DNA of 64,000 bases from an uncultured Atopobiaceae bacterium (GCA_934792625.1 CAKVON010000008.1:21718-85717), one strand, 5' to 3'; shown: positions 1-8,585, counted from the first letter of the stretch. The notes: a model not told the origin generated them from the sequence alone. Made by a program: numbers and translations.

Positions 1-834
1 CAGGGCTACTTTGCCGACGAGGGCCTCGAGGTCGAGATCGTCCAGCCCGCCGACGACACCGCCGAGGCCATGATCGGCTCCGGCAAGGCGCAGGTCGGCG
101 TCAGCTACCAGGACTACATCGCCAACGCCCTGGACAGCGACAGCCCCATGCCGATCCAGGCCATCGCCGCCGTCATCCAGCACAACACCAGCGGCATCAT
201 GAGCCGCAAGGCCGACGGCATCACGCGCCCCAAGGCCATGATGGGCCACAAGTACGCCACCTGGGACATGCCCGTCGAGCAGGCCACGATCAAGCACATC
301 GTCGAGAAGGACGGTGGCGACTTCTCCAAGCTCGACCTGGTTCCCTACAACGTCGACGACGAGGTCTCCGGACTGAAGGCCGACATGTTCGACGACGTGT
401 GGGTCTACGAGGGCTGGGCCGTCCAGAACGCCGTCGTCCAGGACTTCGACTACAACTACTTCAGCTTCATCTCGATCGACAAGGTGTTCGACTACTACAC
501 CCCGGTCCTGGCCGCCAACTCCGAGTACGCCCAGAAGAACCCCGAGGTCATCAAGGCGTTCCTGCGCGCGGCCAAGCGTGGCTACGAGTACGCGATCTCC
601 AACCACGCCGACGCGGCGCAGATCCTTCTGGACGCCGTGCCCGAGCTGGACGAGAAGCTCGTCAAGCAGAGCGCCGAGTACCTGGCGGGCGAGTACCAGT
701 CCGACGCCTCCAGCTGGGGCATTATCGAGAAGGACCGCTGGTCGGCCTTCTACAAGTGGCTGAACGACAACAAGCTGGTGGAGCACGAGCTCGACGTCAA
801 CGCCGGCTGGACCATGGACTACCTGGAGGCCTAG
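1..834 (+). CDS. ABC transporter substrate-binding protein, ThiY/SsuA (NMT1) type, 5' partial
   Basis: The frame is open from the first base, so the N-terminus and any lipoprotein signal lie outside the window. The visible 277 residues have the NMT1/THI5-like periplasmic-binding fold: an early EGLEVEI strand, a region resembling the pyrimidine or sulfonate pocket (QVGVSYQDY), then a C-terminal helical half. Proteins of this family capture HMP or thiamin precursors, sulfonates or nitrate outside the cell and hand them to an ABC permease. The stop codon overlaps the GTG start of the ATPase gene by one base, so the two are translationally coupled. The substrate cannot be decided from sequence alone; a thiamin-precursor role is a guess from ThiXYZ-like gene order. 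Confidence 0.8.
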   Translation, partial: QGYFADEGLEVEIVQPADDTAEAMIGSGKAQVGVSYQDYIANALDSDSPMPIQAIAAVIQHNTSGIMSRKADGITRPKAMMGHKYATWDMPVEQATIKHIVEKDGGDFSKLDLVPYNVDDEVSGLKADMFDDVWVYEGWAVQNAVVQDFDYNYFSFISIDKVFDYYTPVLAANSEYAQKNPEVIKAFLRAAKRGYEYAISNHADAAQILLDAVPELDEKLVKQSAEYLAGEYQSDASSWGIIEKDRWSAFYKWLNDNKLVEHELDVNAGWTMDYLEA

Positions 835-1622
835 TGGCTGCATCCGGTCACATCGGGGGGTCCACGGCGACTCCCGCTCTGGAGGCTCGCGGCCTGGCGC
901 TGTCGTGGGACGACATGCCGGTCGCGCGCGATGTCTCGCTCACTGTGGGCGCCGGCGAGGTCGTGTGCCTCGTCGGCCGCTCTGGCTGTGGCAAGACGAC
1001 GCTGTTCCACGCCCTGGCCGGCCTGTCCACGCCCGACGAGGGCACAGTCCTTCTCCATGGCACGGACGTGACGGGCCGCCCTGGCAGCGTCAGCTACATG
1101 CTGCAGAAGGACTTGCTGCTGCCCAGTCAGACGGTGTTGGACAACGTGTGCCTGCCGCTGGTCTTGGGCGGGATGGGCCGCCGCGAGGCGCATGCCAAAG
1201 CCGAGCCGCTGTTCGAGCGCTTTGGCCTTGCGGGCTGCGAGCGCCAGTGGCCCTCGCAGCTCTCGGGCGGCATGCGCCAGCGCGCGGCCCTGCTGAGGAC
1301 CTACCTGATGGACAACGACATGGTCCTTCTGGACGAGCCGTTCAGCGCGCTGGACGCCCTGACCCGCGGCGACATGCGCGCGTGGTTCTGCGGCATCGTA
1401 CGCGACCTGGGCCTTTCCGCCCTGGTGATCACCCACGACGTGGACGAGGCCGTCTCGATGGCGGACCGCGTCTACGTCATGCGCGGCGCGCCCGCCCAGG
1501 GCGAGCCGTCCGGGCTGGTTGGCCAGGTCGAGGTCACGTGCCCTGTCGAGAAGCGCGACGGCTTCGACCTGACCCTCGAGTACCTGGAGTGCAAGCGCCG
1601 CGTGATGGCACTGCTGGGGTAG
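834..1622 (+). CDS. ABC transporter ATP-binding protein (ThiZ/SsuB-like)
   Basis: A 262-residue ATPase subunit for the transporter whose binding protein ends at the same base. Walker A is GRSGCGKTT (about residue 48), the signature is LSGGMRQR and Walker B is MVLLDEPFSALD, followed by the H-loop ITHDVDEA. This is the nitrate/sulfonate/taurine/thiamin-precursor subgroup. The GTG start overlaps the preceding TAG, and no better start lies downstream before the first beta strand. The membrane permease is not seen and is probably upstream, outside the window. The ATPase powers import at the inner face of the membrane. Confidence 0.85.
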   Translation: MAASGHIGGSTATPALEARGLALSWDDMPVARDVSLTVGAGEVVCLVGRSGCGKTTLFHALAGLSTPDEGTVLLHGTDVTGRPGSVSYMLQKDLLLPSQTVLDNVCLPLVLGGMGRREAHAKAEPLFERFGLAGCERQWPSQLSGGMRQRAALLRTYLMDNDMVLLDEPFSALDALTRGDMRAWFCGIVRDLGLSALVITHDVDEAVSMADRVYVMRGAPAQGEPSGLVGQVEVTCPVEKRDGFDLTLEYLECKRRVMALLG

Positions 1623-1995
1623 GGGAGCCGTGGCGGGCGTGCGACGTGGCGTCGCGACGGGCGGTGCGACCATGGCGCCGTACGGCGCGTCGACCGCGTC
1701 CTGCGTCGCAGTACGACCATGGCGCGCGCAGGCGGCCAGTGTTTCAGGCGCCCGTGCCGCACGATTGCGCCCCGTGGTCAAACTGCCCTCCGACTGTGGA
1801 CAAAGTCGGTCCTGACTGTCGCTCTGGAAAACCTATCCTGGGCAAACGTCGGCACAGGTGGTCAAGTCGGACTCAGGCCGGGCCTAACTTGACCATCCAT
1901 AAAAAACGAGCGACGGCCGAGGGGTAATTTGACCACGGCCGTCGCTCTTGTTGTCTCGGATCGTCTGGTCAGGAGGACGTGCTGACTCTCGCCAC
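1623..1995. other. Non-coding interval between convergent genes
   Basis: No convincing gene is visible. The stretch holds two near-identical motifs (gcgaccatggcgc near 1666 and again near 1715) and, at its right end, the hairpin annotated separately. The open frames here have no ribosome-binding site and look like high-GC chance frames. Confidence 0.5.
1908..1947. terminator. Bidirectional hairpin terminator between convergent genes
   Basis: A perfect 12-bp inverted repeat, GAGCGACGGCCG (1908-1919) and its complement (1936-1947). It is flanked by an A-run on the left and a T-rich stretch on the right, and sits between the ATPase gene (+) and the DUF2804 gene (-). Confidence 0.7.
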
Positions 1996-3102
1996 CTAAT
2001 AGCGGTTGTGGATGTGCTCGGCCGACCCTCGCAGCCCGTCGACGGTCAGGGTCGACCCGTCATCAAGCACGATCGTGCCCGTGAGCTTGCCAAACACCTG
2101 GTGTTGGTCGGATCCGATGATGCCAAGGTTGATGAAGTCGGTGCGGTCGATTTGGGGCGAGAAGGTCAGGTCGAGCCTGCCAGCGTCATCGGTCATGTGC
2201 CAGGGTGCGAGGTAGTCGTAGACAGGGTCGCCCTTGCCGGCTCGCCCGCCGACGCCGCCGTCGACCGTCGGAATCCCGAAGTCGACGTGACCCAGCTTGT
2301 GGGCGATGCCGTCGACGAAGACCATGTTCTCGCTCGCGGCGCTGGTGTCGCCGAAGCCATAGCCCAGGTTCAGGCCGATTACGTAGTCGCGTCCGTCGGC
2401 GTCCGCAACGTGCCCCTGGGCCGCGGCCCAGTACCAGGTGTTGTCGTAGGTCCACACGCCACGACCCCAATCCAGCAGCCCGAGCGCGCCGCCGGTCGCG
2501 GAGCCGTCGGCCACGTCTCCCACGAACTCGTGCACGAGGTCGCCGACGCGAAACGCTCCTGTGGCGCGCATGCCGATGACCTTACGGTTGTAGTAGAACG
2601 CGTGCGGGTCCTCGCGCCACGGGGTCGCGATGACCATCGAGTCGCGCGGCGGACGGTCCAAAAGCACCTCCACCTCGAGGTCCTTCTCGGCATCGAAGTT
2701 ATCCATGTGGAAGGACAGGCGACGCCCGGCGGGGGTGTGGGCAAAGCAGGCGCTGGTGCGGCGCCCCTGGTAGCGGACGTCGCCGGCGTCGGAGTCGGCG
2801 GGCATGCGCGGGCGGCCCATCGGCGCGATCAGCATCTCGCTGGTGGTCTTGAAGGTCCCGCGCGCAAAGTCCAGCACCGAGGCCGACAGCAGGCCGGAGT
2901 AGCCCAGGTCGCTTACCGTCAGCGCCACGGCGTAGTGGTCGTCGTTGACCAGGTAGTAGTCCCACTCCTTGATGCGCCACCGTGCCGCGCGGACCTGCGA
3001 TCGGTCGTAGCGCAGCACGGGCGCGGTGGCATAGCCGGGCTCGCGCAGCCTGCCCTCACTGTCGAGAAGTGCGCCGAACTCGCGAATCAGGTGGTCGGAC
3101 AT
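1996..3102 (-). CDS. DUF2804 family protein
   Basis: A 368-residue protein matching the DUF2804 family in length and landmarks: an N-terminal IREFG segment, central W/Y-rich beta strands such as RIKEWDYY and AFYYNRK, and the GLLDWGRGVW, NLGYGFGDTSAASEN and C-terminal HIHNRY motifs. The family is related to lipocalin-like or hydroxyneurosporene-synthase-like beta barrels; its biochemical role is not established. The start follows a gene-poor gap downstream of the dehydrogenase gene at 3158-4090, and the pair may be co-transcribed leftwards. No signal peptide is seen, so a cytoplasmic location is likely. Confidence 0.85.
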   Translation of the reverse strand: MSDHLIREFGALLDSEGRLREPGYATAPVLRYDRSQVRAARWRIKEWDYYLVNDDHYAVALTVSDLGYSGLLSASVLDFARGTFKTTSEMLIAPMGRPRMPADSDAGDVRYQGRRTSACFAHTPAGRRLSFHMDNFDAEKDLEVEVLLDRPPRDSMVIATPWREDPHAFYYNRKVIGMRATGAFRVGDLVHEFVGDVADGSATGGALGLLDWGRGVWTYDNTWYWAAAQGHVADADGRDYVIGLNLGYGFGDTSAASENMVFVDGIAHKLGHVDFGIPTVDGGVGGRAGKGDPVYDYLAPWHMTDDAGRLDLTFSPQIDRTDFINLGIIGSDQHQVFGKLTGTIVLDDGSTLTVDGLRGSAEHIHNRY

Positions 3103-3157
3103 GGTGTGCCTCCCTGTGCCTGCTGGACGTCGAACGCCGCGCGCCGAACGTCAGCCG

Positions 3158-4090
3158 TTAGTAGAAGCTCTCGCCGTTGTCGATCATGGACTTGAGCAGC
3201 TGTGCCATGCGCTTGTAGTTGTACGGCAGCATCATCTTCTTAAAGAGGGGGTTCAGAAGCCCCGGCACGCTCTGGAACTGAAGGACGATGTTGTACGCGG
3301 TGTTCAGGCCGACGGTGTCGATCACGCGGAACGGGCCCTTGGGCGCGCCGGTGCCATGCTCCCAGGCGATGTCGATGCTCTTGGGGTCGGACACGCCGCT
3401 GGCCCACAGGTCCAGGCCGCTCAGCAGCCACGGCACCAGCATGGAGTTGAGCAGGTAGCCGTTCTTCTCCTTACGGACGGGAAGGGCGATCATGCGGATC
3501 TGGTTGGCGAACTCGCACATCGCGTCGAACACGGACTGTTCGGTCCCGTCGTGGCCCATGACCTCGGCGGTGTTGTTCTTCCAGATGCTGTTGGCAAAGT
3601 GGAGCGCCACGTACTTGCCGGGGCGTCCGCTGCACTTGGCAAACTGGCTGGGCAGAAGCGTCGACGAGTTGGTGGCGACCACGGTCTTGGTGGGCAGCAG
3701 CGGCGCCAGCTTCTCGTAGAAGGCAACCTTGGCCTTGGGATCCTCGGCCATCGACTCGATTACCAAATCGGCGTCGGCCACGGCGCTGGCCATGTCCAGC
3801 TCGAGCTTAAGTCCCTGGTAAGCAGCCTCGACGCGGGCTAGACAGGCGTCCTTGTCCAGAGGCTTGTCAGCGTCGGCGATGCCCGCGCACCAGGGCCCGG
3901 TGCCCGCGGCCATGGCCTCGATCGCCTCGACGTAGGTCTCGCGAAGCTTGTCCAGCTTGGGCTGGGTGCGACCGATGCTGCCCTGGCTGCGCAGCCAGAT
4001 GGTCACGTCGAACCCGCAATACGCCGCCTGGAACGCAATCTGGCTGCCCAGGACTCCGCCACCGGCAACCACGACCTTCGAAAACGCCAT
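3158..4090 (-). CDS. 3-hydroxyacyl-CoA dehydrogenase family protein
   Basis: A 310-residue NAD-dependent dehydrogenase of the 3-hydroxybutyryl-CoA dehydrogenase type. The Rossmann fold begins at VVVAGGGVLGSQIA (GxGxxG), with ADLVIESMAED and VVATNSSTLLPSQ following. The catalytic HF pair appears as ALHFANSIWKN, and the C-terminal domain carries KNGYLLNSM and the DTVGL helix. The expected reaction is oxidation of a 3-hydroxyacyl-CoA or a related small hydroxy acid. An ATG at 4090 is chosen because GGAGG lies four bases upstream; an alternative ATG is directly before it. Translation could in principle run further upstream, but the extra residues lack homology. Confidence 0.8.
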   Translation of the reverse strand: MAFSKVVVAGGGVLGSQIAFQAAYCGFDVTIWLRSQGSIGRTQPKLDKLRETYVEAIEAMAAGTGPWCAGIADADKPLDKDACLARVEAAYQGLKLELDMASAVADADLVIESMAEDPKAKVAFYEKLAPLLPTKTVVATNSSTLLPSQFAKCSGRPGKYVALHFANSIWKNNTAEVMGHDGTEQSVFDAMCEFANQIRMIALPVRKEKNGYLLNSMLVPWLLSGLDLWASGVSDPKSIDIAWEHGTGAPKGPFRVIDTVGLNTAYNIVLQFQSVPGLLNPLFKKMMLPYNYKRMAQLLKSMIDNGESFY

Positions 4091-4351
4091 CATGCCTCCT
4101 CGCATGTACGCTGACGGCCGTCCGCCGCGAATGGCCTGCACCATTGCCCCGCAGCCACTACCCGCGCAAACGCCGTCCGACTTTCGGCACATTGCCGCAG
4201 ATGCGTAAATAATGCCCGCTACGGGCTCGCGAGTCTCACGTTTGGCGTGACCCTTCGATAAACGGCACGTTCCTGCCGAGAAGGACCGTGAATGAAGTGA
4301 GTGACAAACGGGAATACAATTAGGTATACCAATAGGAATACGGGAGGTCGC

Positions 4352-4618
4352 GTGGGAGAAACAGTCGTCATGCCGCACGCTTTGAAGCACGGCTTGAGTG
4401 CGGATGAGGTTGCCTATGCGTGGGACAGCCCCATCGCTTGCAGACAGCGAGGCGGTGAGAACGACCCGCCGATTTGGATTGCGATTGGCGTGTTGCCCGA
4501 CGGTAGGATGGCTGAGCTAGTCGCCTTGGAAAATGCAGCGGGACAATGGGTTGTGTTCCATGCGATGGTTCCGCCGACCAAGAAGTTCGTCAAGGAGCTT
4601 GGGCTCGATAGGGGGTAA
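4352..4618 (+). CDS. Probable type II toxin, BrnT-like
   Basis: An 88-residue protein with a GTG start behind GGGAGG. Landmarks are a KHGLSADEV helix, a W-I-A-I-G-x-L-P-D-G-R strand and a closing VFHAMVPPTKKF motif, which resemble the BrnT-like RelE-fold RNase toxins. It ends two bases before a gene for a small CopG/ribbon-helix-helix-type protein, the usual toxin-first order of BrnTA. Family toxins cleave RNA or stall translation until the antitoxin binds. Assignment rests on size, topology and pairing, not on a search, so another toxin family is possible. Confidence 0.6.
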   Translation: MGETVVMPHALKHGLSADEVAYAWDSPIACRQRGGENDPPIWIAIGVLPDGRMAELVALENAAGQWVVFHAMVPPTKKFVKELGLDRG

Positions 4619-4620
4619 TC

Positions 4621-4899
4621 ATGGCCGATATCAAGGCTGCAAATGGAACTGTAGTCACCGAGCAGATGCTCGATTCCTGGTCTTCGGCTCTCGACCGCGA
4701 TGAGTGGCCTGAGGGATGGGCCAACAAGGGCGAGGTAGTCTATGGTCGCCCGCCACTGAGCGCCGGCGGTTCCTCGACCTTATCCATCAAGGTCCCGACG
4801 GCAATGAAGAAGGCACTCGAGCGCGAGGCTAAGGCCCATGGGACCTCTACGAGCAATTACGCAAGGGCTTTGCTCGCGGGAGCAATGCTTGCGAACTAG
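4621..4899 (+). CDS. Probable antitoxin, ribbon-helix-helix (CopG/BrnA-like)
   Basis: A 92-residue protein. The N-terminal half (about residues 12-45) contains the toxin-binding-like WSSALDRDEWPEGW segment. The C-terminal half has the STLSIKVPTAMKKALEREA strand-helix-helix typical of CopG/Arc DNA-binding domains. Its ATG lies two bases after the toxin stop codon, so the pair is one operon and probably autoregulated. Placing the DNA-binding fold at the C-terminus is like BrnA. No operator could be picked out with confidence upstream of 4352. Confidence 0.65.
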   Translation: MADIKAANGTVVTEQMLDSWSSALDRDEWPEGWANKGEVVYGRPPLSAGGSSTLSIKVPTAMKKALEREAKAHGTSTSNYARALLAGAMLAN

Positions 4900-4917
4900 G
4901 GGGTGACAACCCTTCCG

Positions 4918-5850
4918 CTAGAGCACGCGGTTTCGAAGCTCCTCGCCGCGGCGCAGGCGTCCCAGGTTGTCGGCGGCGATGTCGACGACGTTGTCGAGCG
5001 TCACGCCCAGGTGGAAGAAGCCCGAGACGTGCGGCGTAAGCAGCAGGTTCGGCACGTCCCACAGGGGGTCGTCGGCGGGCAGCGGCTCGGGGTCGGCCAC
5101 GTCCAGCGTGGCCGCGCGGAGGTGTCCCGAGCGCAGGGCTTCTGCCAGCGCTGCCTGGTCCACCAAGTCGCCGCGACCGGCGTTGGCAAAGATTGAGCTG
5201 GGCTTCATGCCCGCAAAGAACTTCTCGTTAGCCAAACGACGCGTGTCGGGCGTGCTGGGCAGGACGCTGCACACGATGTCGGCCTCGGGCAGAAGTCGGT
5301 CCAGGTCGGCGAGGGTGCCCATGGCGTCAAATGGAAGCTGCGGCTCGCTGGCGCGGGTGCGCACGCCGGTGACGGACGCCCCGACCGCGTGGAAGAGCCG
5401 TGCCACGTGCGTGCCGATGTCGCCCGCGCCCAGGACGAGCACGTTGGCACCGCGGGGCGTGCCAACGGGGCCCAGGTCGCCCCACTCGTGGCGGTGCTGC
5501 ATGTCGCGGTAGCCGTCCAGTCGCTTCATCACGCAGAGCACCGCGGCAAACAGGTGCTCCGACACGGCCTGTCCGTATGCGCCGGACGAGCAGCACAGCG
5601 CCGCGCCCTCGGGCACCCGCCCGTCGACGTACTTGTCGAAGCCGGCGGAGGCCAACTGCAAAAGGCGCAGGTTCTCGCAGGCGGAGAGGCGCTCGGGGGC
5701 GAGGTTGCCCAGGATCGCGTCGGCGTGCGACAGCTGCGCGTCGGTGACCTCGCCGGGCTCGACGTACTCGAGGTTGGCGTCGGGCGCCGCGGCCTGCAGG
5801 CGCGTGCGGTGGTCGTCGTTGGCGGGAAGCAGTACGAGGACGTTCGTCAT
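4918..5850 (-). CDS. D-2-hydroxyacid dehydrogenase, NAD(P)-binding
   Basis: A 310-residue member of the D-isomer-specific 2-hydroxyacid dehydrogenase family. The substrate domain is at both ends. The NAD domain begins at VLVLGAGDIGTHVARL (GxGxxG), followed by the DLDRLLPEADIV region and the FANAGRGDLVDQAAL motif carrying the substrate Arg. DVADPEPLP carries the catalytic Glu region and LLTPHVSGF the catalytic His. It converts 2-keto acids to D-2-hydroxy acids or the reverse; the natural substrate is unknown. The start at 5850 has GGAGA upstream. It converges on the toxin-antitoxin pair with only an 18-bp gap. Confidence 0.85.
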   Translation of the reverse strand: MTNVLVLLPANDDHRTRLQAAAPDANLEYVEPGEVTDAQLSHADAILGNLAPERLSACENLRLLQLASAGFDKYVDGRVPEGAALCCSSGAYGQAVSEHLFAAVLCVMKRLDGYRDMQHRHEWGDLGPVGTPRGANVLVLGAGDIGTHVARLFHAVGASVTGVRTRASEPQLPFDAMGTLADLDRLLPEADIVCSVLPSTPDTRRLANEKFFAGMKPSSIFANAGRGDLVDQAALAEALRSGHLRAATLDVADPEPLPADDPLWDVPNLLLTPHVSGFFHLGVTLDNVVDIAADNLGRLRRGEELRNRVL

Positions 5851-5944
5851 GGCTATGGGTCTCCCGTTCGCATTTGGTTGGCACATTGTCGCGTGGCGTG
5901 TTGGCGCACCAGATGGCGCGCCGCGTGGCGTGGCAGTTGCGTCG

Positions 5945-7000
5945 CTAGTTGGTGGTCGTGGTTCCGGTCGCCGTGGTGCCTGACGAGTCCTGTTTGGTTC
6001 CGCCGACACCGCCGGCCGAGGCATTGCCTTGCTGGATACTCGACGCGCCGCTGGACGTGCCGCCAGATTCGCCGCCGCTAGCAGTGCCACCCGAGCTGCC
6101 GGTGCCGGTTCCGCCCGAGCCGTTGGTGCCGCTCGACGCGGACGATCCGGAGGTGCTGCCGCTCGCGCCGCCGGACTCGCTACCCGACGTGCTGCCGGAT
6201 TCGCCCGAGTTGCCCGTGCTTCCGGACGAGCCCTGCTCGCTGGAGGTGCCGTCCTGCGAGGCGTCGGTCGAGCCCGTTGTCGTCGCGGGCTTGCCCGAGC
6301 CCTGGTCTGCCTGGGGGAGCTGCTTGGTGTCGGCAGGAATCGTCGTGTCTGTCTGGGGCTGTGGCAAGCCGATCGCGCTGAAGTCCGGGCGGGCGCCCCA
6401 GCCCTGCCCGGCGCTGGTAACGCGAACGATTGCGGCAGTCAGGCCCACGGCCACAAGCGCCGCCCCGACCACGATCACAAAGCCGCGGACCATCTGGACA
6501 TTGCGCTGCTTGCGGCGTGCCTGTATGTAGGAGGCGGGCGCTACGCGCGTCTGTGAGCCTGCGGCCGAGGCGCCCTCGGCACCCGCCGAAAGGTTGCCGT
6601 CCGCGTCAATGTCCGCAAGCCCGACAAACTTTTCGGTAGCGTCACACATGGTCAGGTCGGGGTCGTTGGCAGAACCAGTACCGTAGCTGCCCGCGGCGTC
6701 GCGAAGCTTGTCGGCCGAGGCACTCAGCAGACCCTTGTATACCTGGGTCGCGATCGCGGCGACGGCGGCGCCAACGGCCACGCCGACGACTCCGCCGACA
6801 ATCCCGATCTTGGTGCTCAGCAGCAGCGACGTCACGGCCGAGAGGGCCGACGCGATGACCTGCGTCACCGAGAAGTCGTCGAACACGCCGCGCATCCGCT
6901 GCGGCTGGGATGCGCCTGCGCCGTCTGGCGAGTCGGGATGCGCCACGCGGGTCGCAACGTCGACGCGCGTCTTGTCGCTGGGGTCTTCGGGATAGTTCAT
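5945..7000 (-). CDS. Membrane protein with Gly/Ser/Thr-rich tail
   Basis: A 351-residue protein of unknown family. The first 40 residues are polar. A long hydrophobic, glycine-rich segment follows (about residues 40-85, IGIVGGVVGVAVGAAVAAI), then a soluble stretch and one clear transmembrane helix near residues 175-200 (FVIVVGAALVAVGLTAA). The last ~130 residues are almost only Ser, Gly, Thr and Ala, the composition of a cell-wall-spanning or flexible extracellular linker. The start has GGAGG seven bases upstream. A surface or wall-associated location is inferred; function is unknown. Confidence 0.7.
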   Translation of the reverse strand: MNYPEDPSDKTRVDVATRVAHPDSPDGAGASQPQRMRGVFDDFSVTQVIASALSAVTSLLLSTKIGIVGGVVGVAVGAAVAAIATQVYKGLLSASADKLRDAAGSYGTGSANDPDLTMCDATEKFVGLADIDADGNLSAGAEGASAAGSQTRVAPASYIQARRKQRNVQMVRGFVIVVGAALVAVGLTAAIVRVTSAGQGWGARPDFSAIGLPQPQTDTTIPADTKQLPQADQGSGKPATTTGSTDASQDGTSSEQGSSGSTGNSGESGSTSGSESGGASGSTSGSSASSGTNGSGGTGTGSSGGTASGGESGGTSSGASSIQQGNASAGGVGGTKQDSSGTTATGTTTTN

Positions 7001-7196
7001 TCGTTCCTCCATAAATGTCTTGAGGGGGAGTCTACCCACCGCGCGTGGAGGCCGCGTTTACATGACGTGAACATCCCGTGACGTTCGTCGGGGCGTTTCC
7101 CAAACGGCATCATTGCCTGCATAGAAGGGTTGTCCGCATATAATAACTATGCCGTCTAACAGGCAAAATGTTGTACATTTGATTGCCCGCAAAGCC
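7001..7196. other. Non-coding interval
   Basis: Leftward promoter region of the membrane-protein gene. A dyad-like element (catgacgtgaacatcccgtgacg, near 7060-7083, in pieces) is visible, but no gene. Confidence 0.4.
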
Positions 7197-7225
7197 TTGA
7201 GAAGTTCTTTGCTGCCTCGTATACT
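7197..7225 (+). promoter_or_regulatory. Strong sigma-70-type promoter
   Basis: TTGAGA (7197-7202), a 17-bp spacer and TATACT (7220-7225). It reads towards a terminator at 7288-7318 without any open reading frame between, so it probably makes the small RNA annotated next. Confidence 0.6.
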
Positions 7226-7231
7226 CCAAGG

Positions 7232-7318
7232 CACACGGCGGGCCCGTAAGGCTGGAACCTAGGGCGGGCGGCGCGGTGTCTGTTTACCGGGGCTAGCTGC
7301 AACTAGTCCCGGTTCTTT
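7232..7318 (+). ncRNA. Candidate small RNA, antisense to the 3' end of a small toxin-like gene
   Basis: A predicted transcript of about 85 nt runs from the promoter at 7197-7225 to an intrinsic terminator: the ACCGGG/CCCGGT stem with inner CTAG pairs, then TTCTTTTT. No start codon with a Shine-Dalgarno lies inside. Its last ~16 bases overlap the stop end of the oppositely oriented small membrane protein gene. This matches the TxpA/RatA layout of type I toxin-antitoxin pairs, where the RNA pairs with the 3' end of the toxin mRNA. It is not SRP or 6S RNA: their conserved loops are absent. Confidence 0.45.
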
Positions 7319-7449
7319 TTAGACCCCCGTTCCGTCCACATACGCTTGATCGTTTCGACCAGGGCGAGGGCATCCCTCGCGATGGCAAGTGACGTTGCGA
7401 TGAGACTCAAAATCCTTCCGAGTCTTGACAGCACCACCAAGACGTCCAT
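7303..7449 (-). CDS. Small hydrophobic protein, candidate type I toxin
   Basis: A 48-residue protein starting with an ATG behind GGGGAGGTGG. It is a single amphipathic or membrane helix (LVVLSRLGRILSLIATSLAI) followed by a charged tail ending in GSKKNRD, the architecture of small holin-like type I toxins. The 3' end overlaps the terminator of a convergent candidate RNA. Upstream (7522-7565) lie two palindromes, CCTATTT/AAATAGG and CTAACAT/ATGTTAG, that may be operators. Membrane insertion is inferred from composition only. Confidence 0.5.
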   Translation of the reverse strand: MDVLVVLSRLGRILSLIATSLAIARDALALVETIKRMWTERGSKKNRD

Positions 7450-7802
7450 GCGACCACCTCCCCTCGATCGGGAAGCGCCGCCCGCGTGTGGACCACGCCG
7501 TGCCCATTTGATGCTATTACGCCTATTTGCGCAGGTAAATAGGTTATTCCCTAACATTATGTTAGACGAATCGTTATGGTTGGCGGATTGGGCCGCCCGC
7601 TTATGCACAACGTTGACGGGCCGTGCCGTGCCTGTCCGAATTAATGTCCGACCCCATATTTAAGCTCGCTTCAGGCGAGGCCCATAGGGGGTCTCATTAC
7701 GACAAGGTCGGCACTGGGCCGTCAGGTAGGTATTCATGGCTGGGAGAAGGCCCTGCCCGTAGGCCATGCGCCCGACGCCGACGCATTCAGAAAGGGATTG
7801 TC
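7450..7802. other. Intergenic regulatory interval with palindromes
   Basis: Contains palindromes at 7522-7543 (CCTATTT ... AAATAGG) and 7551-7565 (CTAACAT-T-ATGTTAG). They lie upstream of the small toxin-like gene and may be binding sites. The right part (7660-7800) is the leader of the lipoprotein gene; no further gene is supported. Confidence 0.45.
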
Positions 7803-8585
7803 ATGAAGAAGAGGGTTCTGGCGCTCGCGCTCACGGCACTCATGTGCATGGGTGTTGTCGGCCTTACGGGTTGCGGGGGCCAGGGTGGTGCGGATGCCTA
7901 TGTCGACGACACCGCAATGACGACCATCGCCCGCGGTTACGAGAAGCGCTCCGATTACATTTCGTCCCATGACACCAATTCGTCCAAGGGACTTAAGGCA
8001 GCCGTCCAGGCGGAGATTGACAACGATGCCGAGCTCAAGGACGCGAAGTTCAAGGACTCCAAGATGCAGGAGACCGTAATCGCTTACCTCAATTCGCTCG
8101 ATGCGCAGATGGAGGTCCTCAATCAGAACGAGTACGGTACCTGGGACTATATCGAGGCATGGTCCAAGGCATATGACAAGCGCAGTCAGATTCTTAAGAC
8201 CATGGTCGATGAGTACGACCTAAAGGTTGGCGACAAGTACAAGGATGACTTCGCGGACATTGTTGCCAACGGTACCGCGGTCAGCAAGAAGGCTGGTATC
8301 GAGGACGCTCTCAACACTCTGTTCAAGAACGCCAAGTGGGAGAAGAAGGATGATGGATACGGTAGCTGCACCTACGTTGCTGTAATCAAGAACACCACCG
8401 ACTACAACTTCAAGACCGTCTCCCTCAATGTTGGCGTGTACGACAAGGATGACGTCAAGACCGACGAGTATGCCAGCGTCAATAACTGGAAGAAGGGCGA
8501 GAAGGCCAAGTTCGAGGTCTACACCTACGACGTTGACGTCGACCGTCTTGAGGCAGTTGTCGACTGGTACGAGCTGGCCGAGTAG
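7803..8585 (+). CDS. FxLyD-type lipoprotein
   Basis: A 260-residue exported lipoprotein. The signal is KKRVLALALTALM followed by the lipobox LTGC (Cys24). The middle is a charged, helical, Lys/Asp-rich region. The C-terminal ~80 residues (YVAVIKNTTDYNFKTVSL ... KKGEKAKFEVYTYD) fit an FxLyD-like immunoglobulin-type beta domain, common in Gram-positive surface lipoproteins of unknown role. The start is ATG behind AAAGGGA. Codon use is AT-richer than its neighbours. It stands alone, with a hairpin after it. Confidence 0.75.
   Translation: MKKRVLALALTALMCMGVVGLTGCGGQGGADAYVDDTAMTTIARGYEKRSDYISSHDTNSSKGLKAAVQAEIDNDAELKDAKFKDSKMQETVIAYLNSLDAQMEVLNQNEYGTWDYIEAWSKAYDKRSQILKTMVDEYDLKVGDKYKDDFADIVANGTAVSKKAGIEDALNTLFKNAKWEKKDDGYGSCTYVAVIKNTTDYNFKTVSLNVGVYDKDDVKTDEYASVNNWKKGEKAKFEVYTYDVDVDRLEAVVDWYELAE

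Noticed and set aside
7232..7318. SRP (4.5S) or 6S RNA
   Set aside because: The conserved SRP tetraloop region and the 6S bubble are absent; the short antisense RNA reading fits better.
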